Origin: Streptomyces bungoensis | GTDB taxonomy: Bacteria; Actinomycetota; Actinomycetes; Streptomycetales; Streptomycetaceae | Assembly (NCBI RefSeq): GCF_001514215.1 | Contig: NZ_KQ948852.1 | Location: forward strand, 417,576-481,575 | Direction of reading: 5' to 3' | Length of the DNA: 64,000 bases | Part shown: piece after piece, positions 8,742 through 16,485 of the stretch | Position numbering within the stretch: position 1 is the first letter of the stretch | How the letters are laid out: each line of letters opens with the position of its first letter | Notes under the pieces: generated by a model | Told to the model about the DNA's origin: nothing | Database searches by the model: none | What the model saw: only the letters and a program-made list of their open reading frames with translations | Translations under genes and position numbers: made by a program

Positions 8742-9584
8742 GTGCCGGACGGGGCATGCAGGGGTACGGTGCACGGACTCAAGGGCCACACGGTCTGCTT
8801 CACGGGCCGGGTTCTCGTCGACGGCGTGTGGACGGTCAGAGCCGACTGCGCCAAGAGGGCCAGGCAGTTCGACGCGATCCCCAAGACGGATTTCTCCCGG
8901 AAGGTCACCCTGGTTGTCTACGGCGACCTGGCCAGCAAGGTCGTGACCGACGACCGTCGAACCTACAGCAGTACACTGGTGGACGCTGAAGCCGAGCGTA
9001 GGCAAGGGCGGCACGTTTGCGTCGTGGACGCGGACGGCTTTTCGAAGTTACTCAAGGGACGTCCCGCACCGTGCCTGGAGCTGCGAAAGGCGCGCGCCGG
9101 ACGCGTACGTCCCGTCGCAGCCGACACGACCGAGGGCGGCGGCATTCTCGGCGGCCCTCTGCGCATGCGGCACACGGGCCGACGCCTTTCCGGTGATCTG
9201 ACGCTGGACCTCAGCAGTCTCGACAAGGCGACGACCGCACACGAAGCGACAGTCGGTGCGCTCATCGCGCACCTGTCGCGCCAGGGCATCGAGACACGTG
9301 CGCACGCTCCCGGCGCCCCCCAATTCGACGCCGGGTGGTCTCGCGATGAAGAGGTGTTCGTCGCCGAGATCAAGAGCCTGACCGGTGCACGTGAGGAACA
9401 GCAGATCCGTTTGGGCATCGGACAAGTCCTCGACTATGCCTACCGATTGCGGACTGCACACCCCAATACCGTCCTCCATCCGGTTTTGGTCCTGGAGAGA
9501 CCCCCGTCCGTGGCGCGGTGGGCCGAACTGGCTGGAAGTGTCGGTCTGCGGCTCACCTGGGCACCCGACTTCACCGGCCTCTGA
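8742..9584 (+). CDS. BRCT-like domain fused to a PD-(D/E)XK nuclease-like domain
   Basis: Predicted 280 aa. GTG 8742 follows GAGGGAGGGA. Residues about 7-100 (GLKGHTVCFTGRVLVDG, later VDADGFSKLL) have the pattern of a BRCT domain as in bacterial NAD-dependent DNA ligase, normally a phosphopeptide or DNA-end binding module. The C-terminal half has FDAG, then EEVFVAEIKSL and QIRLGIGQVLDYA, the D...ExK...Q arrangement of the restriction endonuclease-like fold. The combination suggests a DNA-end or nick-recognising nuclease. It is the last gene of the operon that starts with the GmrSD-type enzyme, with no terminator visible before the DraG-type gene promoter. Function is inferred from fold patterns only. 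Confidence 0.65.
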   Translation: MPDGACRGTVHGLKGHTVCFTGRVLVDGVWTVRADCAKRARQFDAIPKTDFSRKVTLVVYGDLASKVVTDDRRTYSSTLVDAEAERRQGRHVCVVDADGFSKLLKGRPAPCLELRKARAGRVRPVAADTTEGGGILGGPLRMRHTGRRLSGDLTLDLSSLDKATTAHEATVGALIAHLSRQGIETRAHAPGAPQFDAGWSRDEEVFVAEIKSLTGAREEQQIRLGIGQVLDYAYRLRTAHPNTVLHPVLVLERPPSVARWAELAGSVGLRLTWAPDFTGL

Positions 9585-9598
9585 GCGGCAGCTCCGAC

Positions 9599-9617
9599 TA
9601 TCGTCTAGTTGACGATA
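9599..9617. promoter_or_regulatory. Inverted repeat TATCGTC-N5-GACGATA over a -35 box
   Basis: Perfect 7-bp arms TATCGTC (9599-9605) and GACGATA (9611-9617) with TAGTT between them. TTGACG at 9609-9614 inside the repeat is a likely -35 box, with CAGGCT at 9633-9638 as -10 after 18 bases. A dimeric repressor bound here would block the promoter of the ADP-ribosylglycohydrolase gene that starts at 9711. Confidence 0.55.
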
Positions 9618-9629
9618 AATAGATCATTA

Positions 9630-9642
9630 TGTCAGGCTGACA
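9630..9642. promoter_or_regulatory. Palindrome TGTCAG-G-CTGACA over the putative -10
   Basis: Perfect 6-bp arms around one base. It overlaps the proposed -10 box CAGGCT, so together with the repeat at 9599 it brackets the promoter of the downstream fusion gene. Confidence 0.5.
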
Positions 9643-9710
9643 CATCATCAATTCTACCTGGCCGACTGCCCCCTGGGTTCTGCCACGTGCCGCCGAACGT
9701 ATGGAGTCCC

Positions 9711-12386
9711 ATGTCCAGCACATACCCACCGAACCCCGGTCTGGACGCCCAGAGCACCGATCGTGCCGCCGGGGTGCTGCTCGGCGCGGCCGTGGGCGAC
9801 GCACTCGGCGTGCCGTACGAGTTCCAGGCGACGCTGCGCGCAGACCAGCAGCCGCAGATGATCGGTGGCGGGCTGGGACCGTACGAGCCCGGGGAGTACT
9901 CCGACGACACCCAGATGCAGGCCTGCATCGCCGAGGTGGCGGCGACCGGCGCGGATCTGCGTAGCCTCCAGTCTCTCGACGTGATCGCCCGCAACTTCCA
10001 GCGCTGGCTGAGCGAGGGGGCCTCTGATGTCGGCTCCCAGACCAGAACCGTTCTGAACGCAGTCGCCGGAGGGTCCGAGAGACCTGGTGCGGCGATGGCG
10101 GAGGCCGCCCATCGTTTCAGCGCCGGCAACGACCGCAGTGCCGGCAACGGCTCACTGATGCGCACGGGGATCGTCGCCCTGGCCCACCTCGGTGATGCCG
10201 CCGCGATGGCTGAGGCTGCCGTCGCCGTCAGCGCGCTCACCCACCCGGACCCCGACTGCGCCGACGCCTGTGTGCTGTGGTGCTCGGGTATCCGCACCGC
10301 GGTGCTCGACGGGACGTTCGACGGCGTCCGCGCCGGCCTGGACCTCCTCCCCGCGGAGCGCCGGGGCGTGTGGGCGCAGCGGCTGGACGAGGCGGAGGCC
10401 CACCCACCGCACCACTTCTCGCACAACGGCTGGGTGATCCATGCTCTGCAGGCGGCCTGGTCGGCCATCACCCGCACCGGGGTTCCCGAGCTGAACCCCG
10501 CCGAGGGAAGCTTCCCCGCGCAGCACCTGCGTCTCGCCCTGGAAGCGGCGGTCCGGGCCGGTACGGACACGGACACCGTCGCGGCGATCGCCGGCGCCCT
10601 GCTCGGCGCGCGGTGGGGCTGTTCCGCCGTCCCGCTGGAGTGGCAGCGCGACGTGCACGGCTGGCCGGGCCTCACCGGGGCCGACCTTGTCCGGTTGGCC
10701 GTGCTCACCGCCCGCAACGGCAGCAACGACGCCGCGGGCTGGCCCTCCGCCGCGCGCATGCCCGTCTCGTCCTCCACCCCCCACGGCTTCATCGTCCCCC
10801 ACCCGCACGACGACGGGGTGGTGCTGGGCAATCTTGCCCTGGCCCAGGGTGCGGAGCCGGTCCCGGTCGACGCCGTGGTCTCTCTTTGCCGCATCGGCTC
10901 CGACCCGATCCTGGCCGGCGCCGACGTCGAGCACCTGCGCGTCTGGCTGGTGGACAGCCGGGGGGAGAACGCCAACCTCCACTACGTGCTGGACCAAGCC
11001 GCCCGTCAGGTGCTGCGGTTGCGCCAGGAAGGCAAGCGGGTCCTGCTTCACTGCGTTGCCGGACAGAGCCGTACACCGGCCGTCGCCGCGCTCTACAGCC
11101 ATCTGGCCAATGGCACCGACCCCAAGACGGCGCTCTCGGACCTGCGCAAAGCGCTGGTGCACGGCTGGCAGCTGTCGGCACATCCCGAGCTGCACGACGC
11201 GGTGCTCGACCTCGCCGCGGGCAGCCGCTCTGGCGGTAGCTCTGCGCGGATCGGGGAGGAGGACCGGACCACCAACCACGAGGGAGTAGAGCGCGCGGTC
11301 GGAGAGCGGGAGTGGGCCAGGGAGTTCCTGAAGGAGAAAAGCACGATGTCCCGAGTGCGCGGGTTGCTGCTCGGTCTGGCTCTGGGGGACACGCTGGGCG
11401 CCGCTCAGGGCAAGCTGCCGGCCGACGGCCCGCTGCGGGCCGGGGTCAGCACCCAGCTGGCCTGCTTCACCACCGAGGGTGTGATCCGTGCCTGCCTGCG
11501 CGGCGAGCACAAGGGGATCTGCGCTCCGGAGGGGGTGGTGTGGCACGCCTACTGCCGGTGGGCGGCCCTGCAGGGGCTGAAGGCGAAGCGGTGGTCCTGG
11601 CCCGACGACAGGCCCGACGGCTGGCTCGCCCAGGTCCCTGTGCTGGCCGAGCGGCGCGGTTCGGCACCAACGACGGTGGCCGCGCTGTCCAAGACGGAGC
11701 ACGGCATGGTGGAGACGCCCACGGCCAGCCGAGGCTGCCACGCCCTCACCCGTACCCTGCCCGTAGCTGTGGCCGTCGCCGGAATCGACCGGGCGTACTG
11801 GGCAGGACAGGCCCGCCGGTTCGCCGCCCTCACCCACGGCGACCCAGCCGCGCACTCTGCGGCGGCACACGCGGCCGTGCTGGTCAGCTACTGCCTGACC
11901 GCGGTCGGCGAGCGGCCGCAGGTGCGGCAGGCGTTGAGGGACGGCGTCCGCGCCCTTACCCGCACCGACGCCCTGACCGGCAGTGAACTCGAGCAGCTCG
12001 AAGCGGCACTCCGGCAGGCGGACGATCACCCCGCGGACCCGGGACGGCTCGCGCGGCTCGCACCGGACGCCACGGCACCCTCAGCGCTGCTCGGAGGCTT
12101 GTATGTCGCCGCCTCCTTCCCCGACCGAGCGGAGGTGGGCGCCGCGCTACGCTTCGCCGCCGGGGCGCCGGACGGCGACTCGGTCGCCTGCGTGGCCGGG
12201 GCTCTGCTCGGAGCGCTGCACGGAGCGGAGGCGCTGCCCGTCGATCTGATCAGCCGCCATGAACTGGCCTGGGTCCTGGACACTCTGGCCCGCGACCTCG
12301 TCGTCCAGCTCACCGACTCCCCCAGCGGCGGCGAGTACACCGCCGGCTGGGACCCGCACTGGTGGGACCGCTATCCCGGGTGGTGA
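9711..12386 (+). CDS. Three-domain fusion: ADP-ribosylglycohydrolase, dual-specificity-phosphatase-like, second ADP-ribosylglycohydrolase-like domain
   Basis: Predicted 891 aa from ATG 9711. Domain 1 (about 18-340) is a DraG-type ADP-ribosylglycohydrolase with GDALGVPYEF, SDDTQM and NGSLMR, residues that bind the Mg2+ pair and ADP-ribose. Domain 2 (about 380-510) has the CX5R phosphatase loop HCVAGQSRT with Cys448. Domain 3 (from about 546) repeats the DraG fold (RGLLLGLALGDTLGAAQG) but the acidic DDT motif is replaced by QLACFTTEG, so it is probably not a normal hydrolase. An internal ATG at 11346 has a good AAGGAG 9 bases upstream in the same frame, so domain 3 may also be made separately or was once its own gene. 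A promoter bracketed by two palindromes precedes it. Likely role: removal of ADP-ribose marks, possibly in toxin or phage conflict. Confidence 0.85.
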   Translation: MSSTYPPNPGLDAQSTDRAAGVLLGAAVGDALGVPYEFQATLRADQQPQMIGGGLGPYEPGEYSDDTQMQACIAEVAATGADLRSLQSLDVIARNFQRWLSEGASDVGSQTRTVLNAVAGGSERPGAAMAEAAHRFSAGNDRSAGNGSLMRTGIVALAHLGDAAAMAEAAVAVSALTHPDPDCADACVLWCSGIRTAVLDGTFDGVRAGLDLLPAERRGVWAQRLDEAEAHPPHHFSHNGWVIHALQAAWSAITRTGVPELNPAEGSFPAQHLRLALEAAVRAGTDTDTVAAIAGALLGARWGCSAVPLEWQRDVHGWPGLTGADLVRLAVLTARNGSNDAAGWPSAARMPVSSSTPHGFIVPHPHDDGVVLGNLALAQGAEPVPVDAVVSLCRIGSDPILAGADVEHLRVWLVDSRGENANLHYVLDQAARQVLRLRQEGKRVLLHCVAGQSRTPAVAALYSHLANGTDPKTALSDLRKALVHGWQLSAHPELHDAVLDLAAGSRSGGSSARIGEEDRTTNHEGVERAVGEREWAREFLKEKSTMSRVRGLLLGLALGDTLGAAQGKLPADGPLRAGVSTQLACFTTEGVIRACLRGEHKGICAPEGVVWHAYCRWAALQGLKAKRWSWPDDRPDGWLAQVPVLAERRGSAPTTVAALSKTEHGMVETPTASRGCHALTRTLPVAVAVAGIDRAYWAGQARRFAALTHGDPAAHSAAAHAAVLVSYCLTAVGERPQVRQALRDGVRALTRTDALTGSELEQLEAALRQADDHPADPGRLARLAPDATAPSALLGGLYVAASFPDRAEVGAALRFAAGAPDGDSVACVAGALLGALHGAEALPVDLISRHELAWVLDTLARDLVVQLTDSPSGGEYTAGWDPHWWDRYPGW

Positions 12387-12523
12387 CCAGCGGCAGCGGC
12401 CCTGTCGGCGGTTCTCTGGCCGTCCGATGGCGGGAGAGCGGCAGCCGCGGTGCGCAGCAGGCGGACGAGTTCGGGCATGTCGGCGCCGGGGTTGTACGTC
12501 AAAGGCCATCAAAATGAGTGCCG

Positions 12524-12538
12524 TGCGCTAAGTTCACA
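12524..12538 (+). promoter_or_regulatory. Shared element copy C (TGCGCTAAGTTCACA)
   Basis: TGCGCTAAGTTCACA lies 97 bases before the ATG at 12636. GGCATAGGCTCG at 12588-12599, a likely -10 region, lies 49 bases downstream of it. The arrangement is nearly identical to that at 21098-21172, upstream of the paralogous gene. Confidence 0.6.
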
Positions 12539-12587
12539 ACAATCAAGTAGCTGAATTCGCGCTCAGGCTGTCCATCGGCGCGCAGGA

Positions 12588-12599
12588 GGCATAGGCTCG
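12588..12599 (+). promoter_or_regulatory. Putative -10 region GGCATAGGCTCG
   Basis: Twelve bases identical to 21161-21172. TAGGCT would be the -10 hexamer, placing transcription start about 30 bases before the ATG at 12636. The shared element would then be centred roughly 65 bases upstream of the start, a position typical of an activator site. Confidence 0.45.
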
Positions 12600-12635
12600 C
12601 CCAGCAGTACATGGCCGACGGGGAGGGGACCGCCC

Positions 12636-13004
12636 ATGCGGAAGGGCAGCCACGCATACGAACAGGCACTGGACGCTCTGGTCGGGATTCTGCGGGACCG
12701 AGCACTTCAGGGGGCGGAGCCCCTGCAGTACGGCCAGTTGAGCAAGCAACTCCAGCGGCTCGGCCATCCGGTGCCGGCCCACGAGGGGCCGATGCCTCAC
12801 CTGCTGGAAGACGCCTCCGCTCGCGAGAATCCGGACGGTTCGTTGCCCATGCTGTCGGCGCTGGTGGTGCGGCAGGAGACGCGCATGCCGTCCGCCGGCT
12901 TCTTCAAACTGGCCCGCCGTGCCCCGTACCGACGCGCTGGCGACGACGTGGAGCTCTGGGTCGACGAGCTGAAGGCCCTCGCGGCGCATCACGCCCGCCG
13001 TTGA
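12636..13004 (+). CDS. 122-aa protein, paralogue of 21206-21574; possible winged-helix fold
   Basis: Predicted 122 aa; ATG 12636 follows GGGGAGGGG. It is clearly homologous along its length to the protein at 21206: YEQALDA, then PLQYGQLSKQL, AHEGPMPHLLEDAS, PDGSLPMLSALVV, and SAGFFKLARRAPY. I do not recognise a named family. The order Y-G-x-L-S, then L-P-x-L-S-A-L-V-V, then G-F-F is reminiscent of the winged-helix part of alkyltransferase-like proteins, but there is no catalytic cysteine; this is a weak inference. The promoter region carries shared element copy C. It lies 111 bases before a receptor-like Ser/Thr kinase gene, which may be co-transcribed. Confidence 0.8.
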   Translation: MRKGSHAYEQALDALVGILRDRALQGAEPLQYGQLSKQLQRLGHPVPAHEGPMPHLLEDASARENPDGSLPMLSALVVRQETRMPSAGFFKLARRAPYRRAGDDVELWVDELKALAAHHARR

Positions 13005-13115
13005 CGGCTCACCGCGTCAGCACACTGTGCTCGCCGCGACTTCGGATCTCCAATTTCTCTGACCACCCATCAGTCCGCGGGACGCTGGGCAGACCAACAG
13101 TTCAAGGAAGTGCGC

Positions 13116-15131
13116 GTGAGCGAGAACGGCTCCGGCGGAAGAGTCCAGCCCGCCCGCCCCGGCGATCCCACCCGCATAGGCCCGTACCGCATCGTCGGCC
13201 GTCTCGGCGCCGGAGGCATGGGCACCGTCCATGCCGGAGTCACCTCTGACGGAATGCGGGTGGCGGTCAAGGTGGTCCACCCCGAGCATGCCCAGGATCC
13301 CGAGTTCCGGGCCCGGTTCAGGCGTGAGGTGGAACTGTCCTCCCGCGTCACCGGGCCGCACCTCGTCCCGCTGCTCGCCGCCGATCCGGACGCGCCGACG
13401 CCGTGGCTGGCCACCGCCTACGTGCCGGGGCCGACGCTGAACCAGCACGTGAGCGCGCGCGGTCCCCTCGATGAAGGAAGCCTGTACGCCTTCGCCGCCG
13501 CCACGGCACAGGCCCTGGCCGCCATTCACGCCGCGGGGGTCGTGCACCGCGACGTGAAGCCGCAGAACGTCCTCCTCACCCCCTCCGGGCCCCGTGTGCT
13601 GGACTTCGGCATCGCCCACGCCGCCGACACCACCAGTGTCACCCGGACCGGGGTGATGACCGGTACCCCCGGCTGGATCAGCCCCGAGCAGTACCGCCAG
13701 GGCACCGCGGGCCCGGCGGGCGACGTGTTCGCCTGGGGAGCACTCGTGGCCTACGCGGCCACCGGGCGGCTGCCGTTCGGGGCCGGCGCACCCGACGTGG
13801 TGGCCTTCCGCGTGATGTCGGGTGAGGCGGATGTGGACGGCGTCCCCGCCGCACTGCGCGGGGTCGTGGAGAAGGCGCTGTCCAAGGAACCCGCTGACCG
13901 CCCGTCGGCCGCCGAAGCCGCCCGTGAGTGCGCCGTCCGGTTGGCCTCCGAGGCAACCCAGGTGGGGAGCGCCGGCTCGGGACCGGCGACGGCCGTGGAC
14001 ATGGTCGCGGCCGTATGGGACGTGCCGGCCGGGGACGATCCGTCATGGCACCTGACCGCGGACCGGAAGCGGCCGAGGAAGCGACTGGTCGGCGGCCTGG
14101 TCCTCGCGGCAGGTGTCATCGGCGGCCTGGCCGGAGGGGTGGCGGCGCTGCTGCCCGGGAACACGGGGGCCGACACGCACACGTCGTCGGCAGCGGCCTC
14201 GGCCTCGTCGTCCTCGTCGGCCGGATCCGCGCAACCGTCCACTAAGACGGTGAAGAGCGGCGCGGCGGCGAAGCAGCGGGCCGCGAGCGGCGACGAGGCG
14301 ACCGCGCAGAGCTGGGGTCAGGCGCGAGCGGCTCAGGGCGCGGGCGAGCACGACGTGGCGCGCGCGGTCCTGCACGACGAGGGGGTCCTCGCCCAGGAGC
14401 TGAGCGACGGCGCCGAGTTCTCCCCGGAGGCCGTCCGGTTCCACGAGTCCCGACGGGAGGTCTACCTCTCGTACACGCTCAGCTCCGACGAGCAGGGCGC
14501 AATATACGCGGAGACGGAGATCGCCAGGAACATGTGCCTGACGGCGCGGGATGTCGTACTTCGTCTGCACCCGGACCTTCGGTACCGCCGGTACGTGATG
14601 GTGAAGGAGGAACCGGGCCAGGATCCCGAGGTCACCTGGCAGGACGACTTCGTCACCAACGCCAAGTGCCAGGTGGCGGCCGACGACGGCACCGGGCAGG
14701 ACACGGACGGCAACGCGCAGGACTGGGCACCGGACGAGGATGGCCTCGGGCAGGCGATGATCCCCAGCACCGACGGCGACGAGATCCGGGTCGCCGACCA
14801 CCTCGCCCGCAGGCTCATTCAGCGGAGCAACTCGATGAGCCAGGTCCTCGGTACCGACCGGGTGCTCGGCAACGCGGAGCTGAAAGTGGGCTTCGACCCG
14901 GGCAACTCGGTGATGTATGTCTGGTCCGACTACGCACCGTGGACTGAGGGAGAGGCCGAGTCATGGGCGGCCATGGCCGCCGGCGAGGCCTGCCGGGCTC
15001 TCGTGACCCAACGGGAGAGCGCGGGCGACGTGTGGCCGTACGCGCGGTACGCCGTGGCACAGATCGGCGGGAACCACTACTTGATGATGCGTTGGGGCAA
15101 CGCCACCACACGGGCCGCTTGTCCTGCCTGA
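13116..15131 (+). CDS. Transmembrane Ser/Thr protein kinase (Hanks type) with large extracytoplasmic domain
   Basis: Predicted 671 aa. Kinase domain at about 20-285: glycine loop LGAGGMGTVH, VAVKVV lysine, HRDVKPQN catalytic loop, DFG and the GTPGWISPEQ activation segment end. A single membrane span lies near 325-349, followed by an Ala/Ser-rich linker and about 300 residues outside the membrane with two cysteines (around MCLTARD and NAKCQ) and no PASTA repeats. The outer domain is not recognised and is presumably the sensor. GTG 13116 fits the AAGGAAG ribosome binding site better than GTG 13110. Neighbours are a 122-aa protein gene upstream and an EcsC-type gene downstream, from which it is separated by a hairpin. 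Confidence 0.9.
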   Translation: MSENGSGGRVQPARPGDPTRIGPYRIVGRLGAGGMGTVHAGVTSDGMRVAVKVVHPEHAQDPEFRARFRREVELSSRVTGPHLVPLLAADPDAPTPWLATAYVPGPTLNQHVSARGPLDEGSLYAFAAATAQALAAIHAAGVVHRDVKPQNVLLTPSGPRVLDFGIAHAADTTSVTRTGVMTGTPGWISPEQYRQGTAGPAGDVFAWGALVAYAATGRLPFGAGAPDVVAFRVMSGEADVDGVPAALRGVVEKALSKEPADRPSAAEAARECAVRLASEATQVGSAGSGPATAVDMVAAVWDVPAGDDPSWHLTADRKRPRKRLVGGLVLAAGVIGGLAGGVAALLPGNTGADTHTSSAAASASSSSSAGSAQPSTKTVKSGAAAKQRAASGDEATAQSWGQARAAQGAGEHDVARAVLHDEGVLAQELSDGAEFSPEAVRFHESRREVYLSYTLSSDEQGAIYAETEIARNMCLTARDVVLRLHPDLRYRRYVMVKEEPGQDPEVTWQDDFVTNAKCQVAADDGTGQDTDGNAQDWAPDEDGLGQAMIPSTDGDEIRVADHLARRLIQRSNSMSQVLGTDRVLGNAELKVGFDPGNSVMYVWSDYAPWTEGEAESWAAMAAGEACRALVTQRESAGDVWPYARYAVAQIGGNHYLMMRWGNATTRAACPA

Positions 15132-15147
15132 GCGATACGCCGGAGTC

Positions 15148-15170
15148 GCCCCTCGACCTTACCGAGGGGC
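15148..15170. terminator. Hairpin terminator after the kinase gene
   Basis: Stem GCCCCTCG / CGAGGGGC with a 7-base loop, no T-run, 17 bases after the kinase stop codon. GC-rich hairpins without a T-run are common Streptomyces terminators. It may reduce rather than stop read-through into the EcsC-type gene. Confidence 0.6.
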
Positions 15171-15210
15171 CGCAGTTCACCAGCGATCACATCCGAAACG
15201 GAGAAGTTTC

Positions 15211-16224
15211 ATGAGCGCTTACGCCGACCCGCTCGTCGACGGTGCCACCCCGATGAGCGCGTATGAGAAGCAGGTTTGGGACGCGCTCCACGAGCACTGG
15301 CAGCGCCGTAACAACCGTCGCGGCCTGCCGAACTGGGCGAGCACCGCGCTCGGTCGCACCGGTGAGGTCGCGGGGAACGCCGCGAGACGGGTCAAGGACG
15401 CCGTGCCGGACGCGGTCGCGGACCCGATCCTTCGCGCGAGCGGCGCGGTCGCCGACACGGCCCTGCGGCCCGCGCTCGCGGGCGCGGCAGCGCTGCTCGA
15501 ACTGGTCAACGCCAAGGCCATGGACCTCAACGACCCGAAGAGCGTCGAGGATCTCGCCCGCAAGCATGGCATCGACATCGCCGCTTTCACCGAACTGCGG
15601 CAGCATGACCTCAAGGTCTGCGACCGGCTGCTGACCGGCAACACCCTGACGTGGCGGGCCGTCGGCGCGGCCGAGGGCGGCGCCATGGGTCTGCTGGCCA
15701 TGGTCCCCGTCGCCGGTATCGCCGCCGCGATGACGGCTGACATCCTGGTCGTCCAGGTCATGAGCACGTCGATAGCAACGCGCATCGCGTACTCCTACGG
15801 CTACGACGCCAAGGACCCCGAGGAGCAGGAGTTCATCCAGCGCCTGGTACAGCGGTCCTTCATGACGCAGGCGGCCAAGGCCAAGCCGTTGCGTGAAGCA
15901 TCGCGGGCGGCACACGCGATCAAGGGACGCGTGAACTGGTCGCAGAAGCTCCGCCAGGACCACCGCCTCCTGGCCGCCATCGAGAAGTTGATGCAGCAGC
16001 TGGGCCCGGCCGGCGCCAGGGTGCCGGTCAAGAACGTCGCCAAGGTCGTGCCGGTCGTGGGCATCCTCATCGGTGCCGGCATGAACTCCGCGGTCCTTGG
16101 CAGGGTGGCCGCCGACGCCCAGCGGTACTGCCAGACCCGGTTCCTGTGCGACAAGTACGGGCTGCCGCTGCCGGCGGCACTGGCGACCGACCAGGAGGAG
16201 GACTTCGAGACCGACGCCACGTAG
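15211..16224 (+). CDS. EcsC family protein
   Basis: Predicted 337 aa; ATG 15211 follows GGAG by 7 bases. The layout matches the EcsC family: an amphipathic N-terminal half, a glycine/alanine-rich hydrophobic hairpin (AAEGGAMGLLAMVPVAGI onwards, about 150-185) and a second hydrophobic stretch near 270-295 (KVVPVVGILIGAG). EcsC proteins are found with ABC exporters in Firmicutes and alone in actinobacteria; their biochemical function is not established. Membrane association is likely. It follows the receptor-like kinase by 79 bases across a hairpin, so the two may be functionally linked. The C-terminus is acidic. Confidence 0.8.
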   Translation: MSAYADPLVDGATPMSAYEKQVWDALHEHWQRRNNRRGLPNWASTALGRTGEVAGNAARRVKDAVPDAVADPILRASGAVADTALRPALAGAAALLELVNAKAMDLNDPKSVEDLARKHGIDIAAFTELRQHDLKVCDRLLTGNTLTWRAVGAAEGGAMGLLAMVPVAGIAAAMTADILVVQVMSTSIATRIAYSYGYDAKDPEEQEFIQRLVQRSFMTQAAKAKPLREASRAAHAIKGRVNWSQKLRQDHRLLAAIEKLMQQLGPAGARVPVKNVAKVVPVVGILIGAGMNSAVLGRVAADAQRYCQTRFLCDKYGLPLPAALATDQEEDFETDAT

Positions 16225-16485
16225 GTGATGCCGCGGGGTCTGCGCCAGCCGCTCGCGGACCTCGGTCAGGGTCCGGGGGATGTAACCAACCAGCGGCTCC
16301 CCCTGAAGACCGTGTCCTACGCGGTGAGCGGTGGAACTCCGCCGCCCGTATCAGCGTTTGAGATCACCCGGACCCGGACCACTTGGCAGTCCGGAACCCA
16401 GGACTTGGACGTTCCTTCCCTGATCCCGGTGAGTACCTGAAGGATGCCGAGCGCGCCGGTACGGTTTTCCCGGAGTGGGGGGGAC

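Noticed and set aside
12372..12500. Short minus-strand coding-like stretch (PGADMPELVRLLRTAA)
   Set aside because: About 40 codons without a good start; could be the tail of a lost gene but evidence is too thin, and it overlaps the end of the DraG-type fusion.
15172..15182. GCAGTTCACC before the EcsC gene as a seventh copy of the shared element
   Set aside because: It lacks the CT at positions 5-6 and the final CA, so it fails the pattern that the six accepted copies share.
16225..16440. Minus-strand coding-like stretch (EPLVGYIPRTLTEVRERL) between EcsC and the membrane protein
   Set aside because: Looks like protein sequence but has no start or ribosome binding site and runs antisense into EcsC; possibly a relic, not callable.
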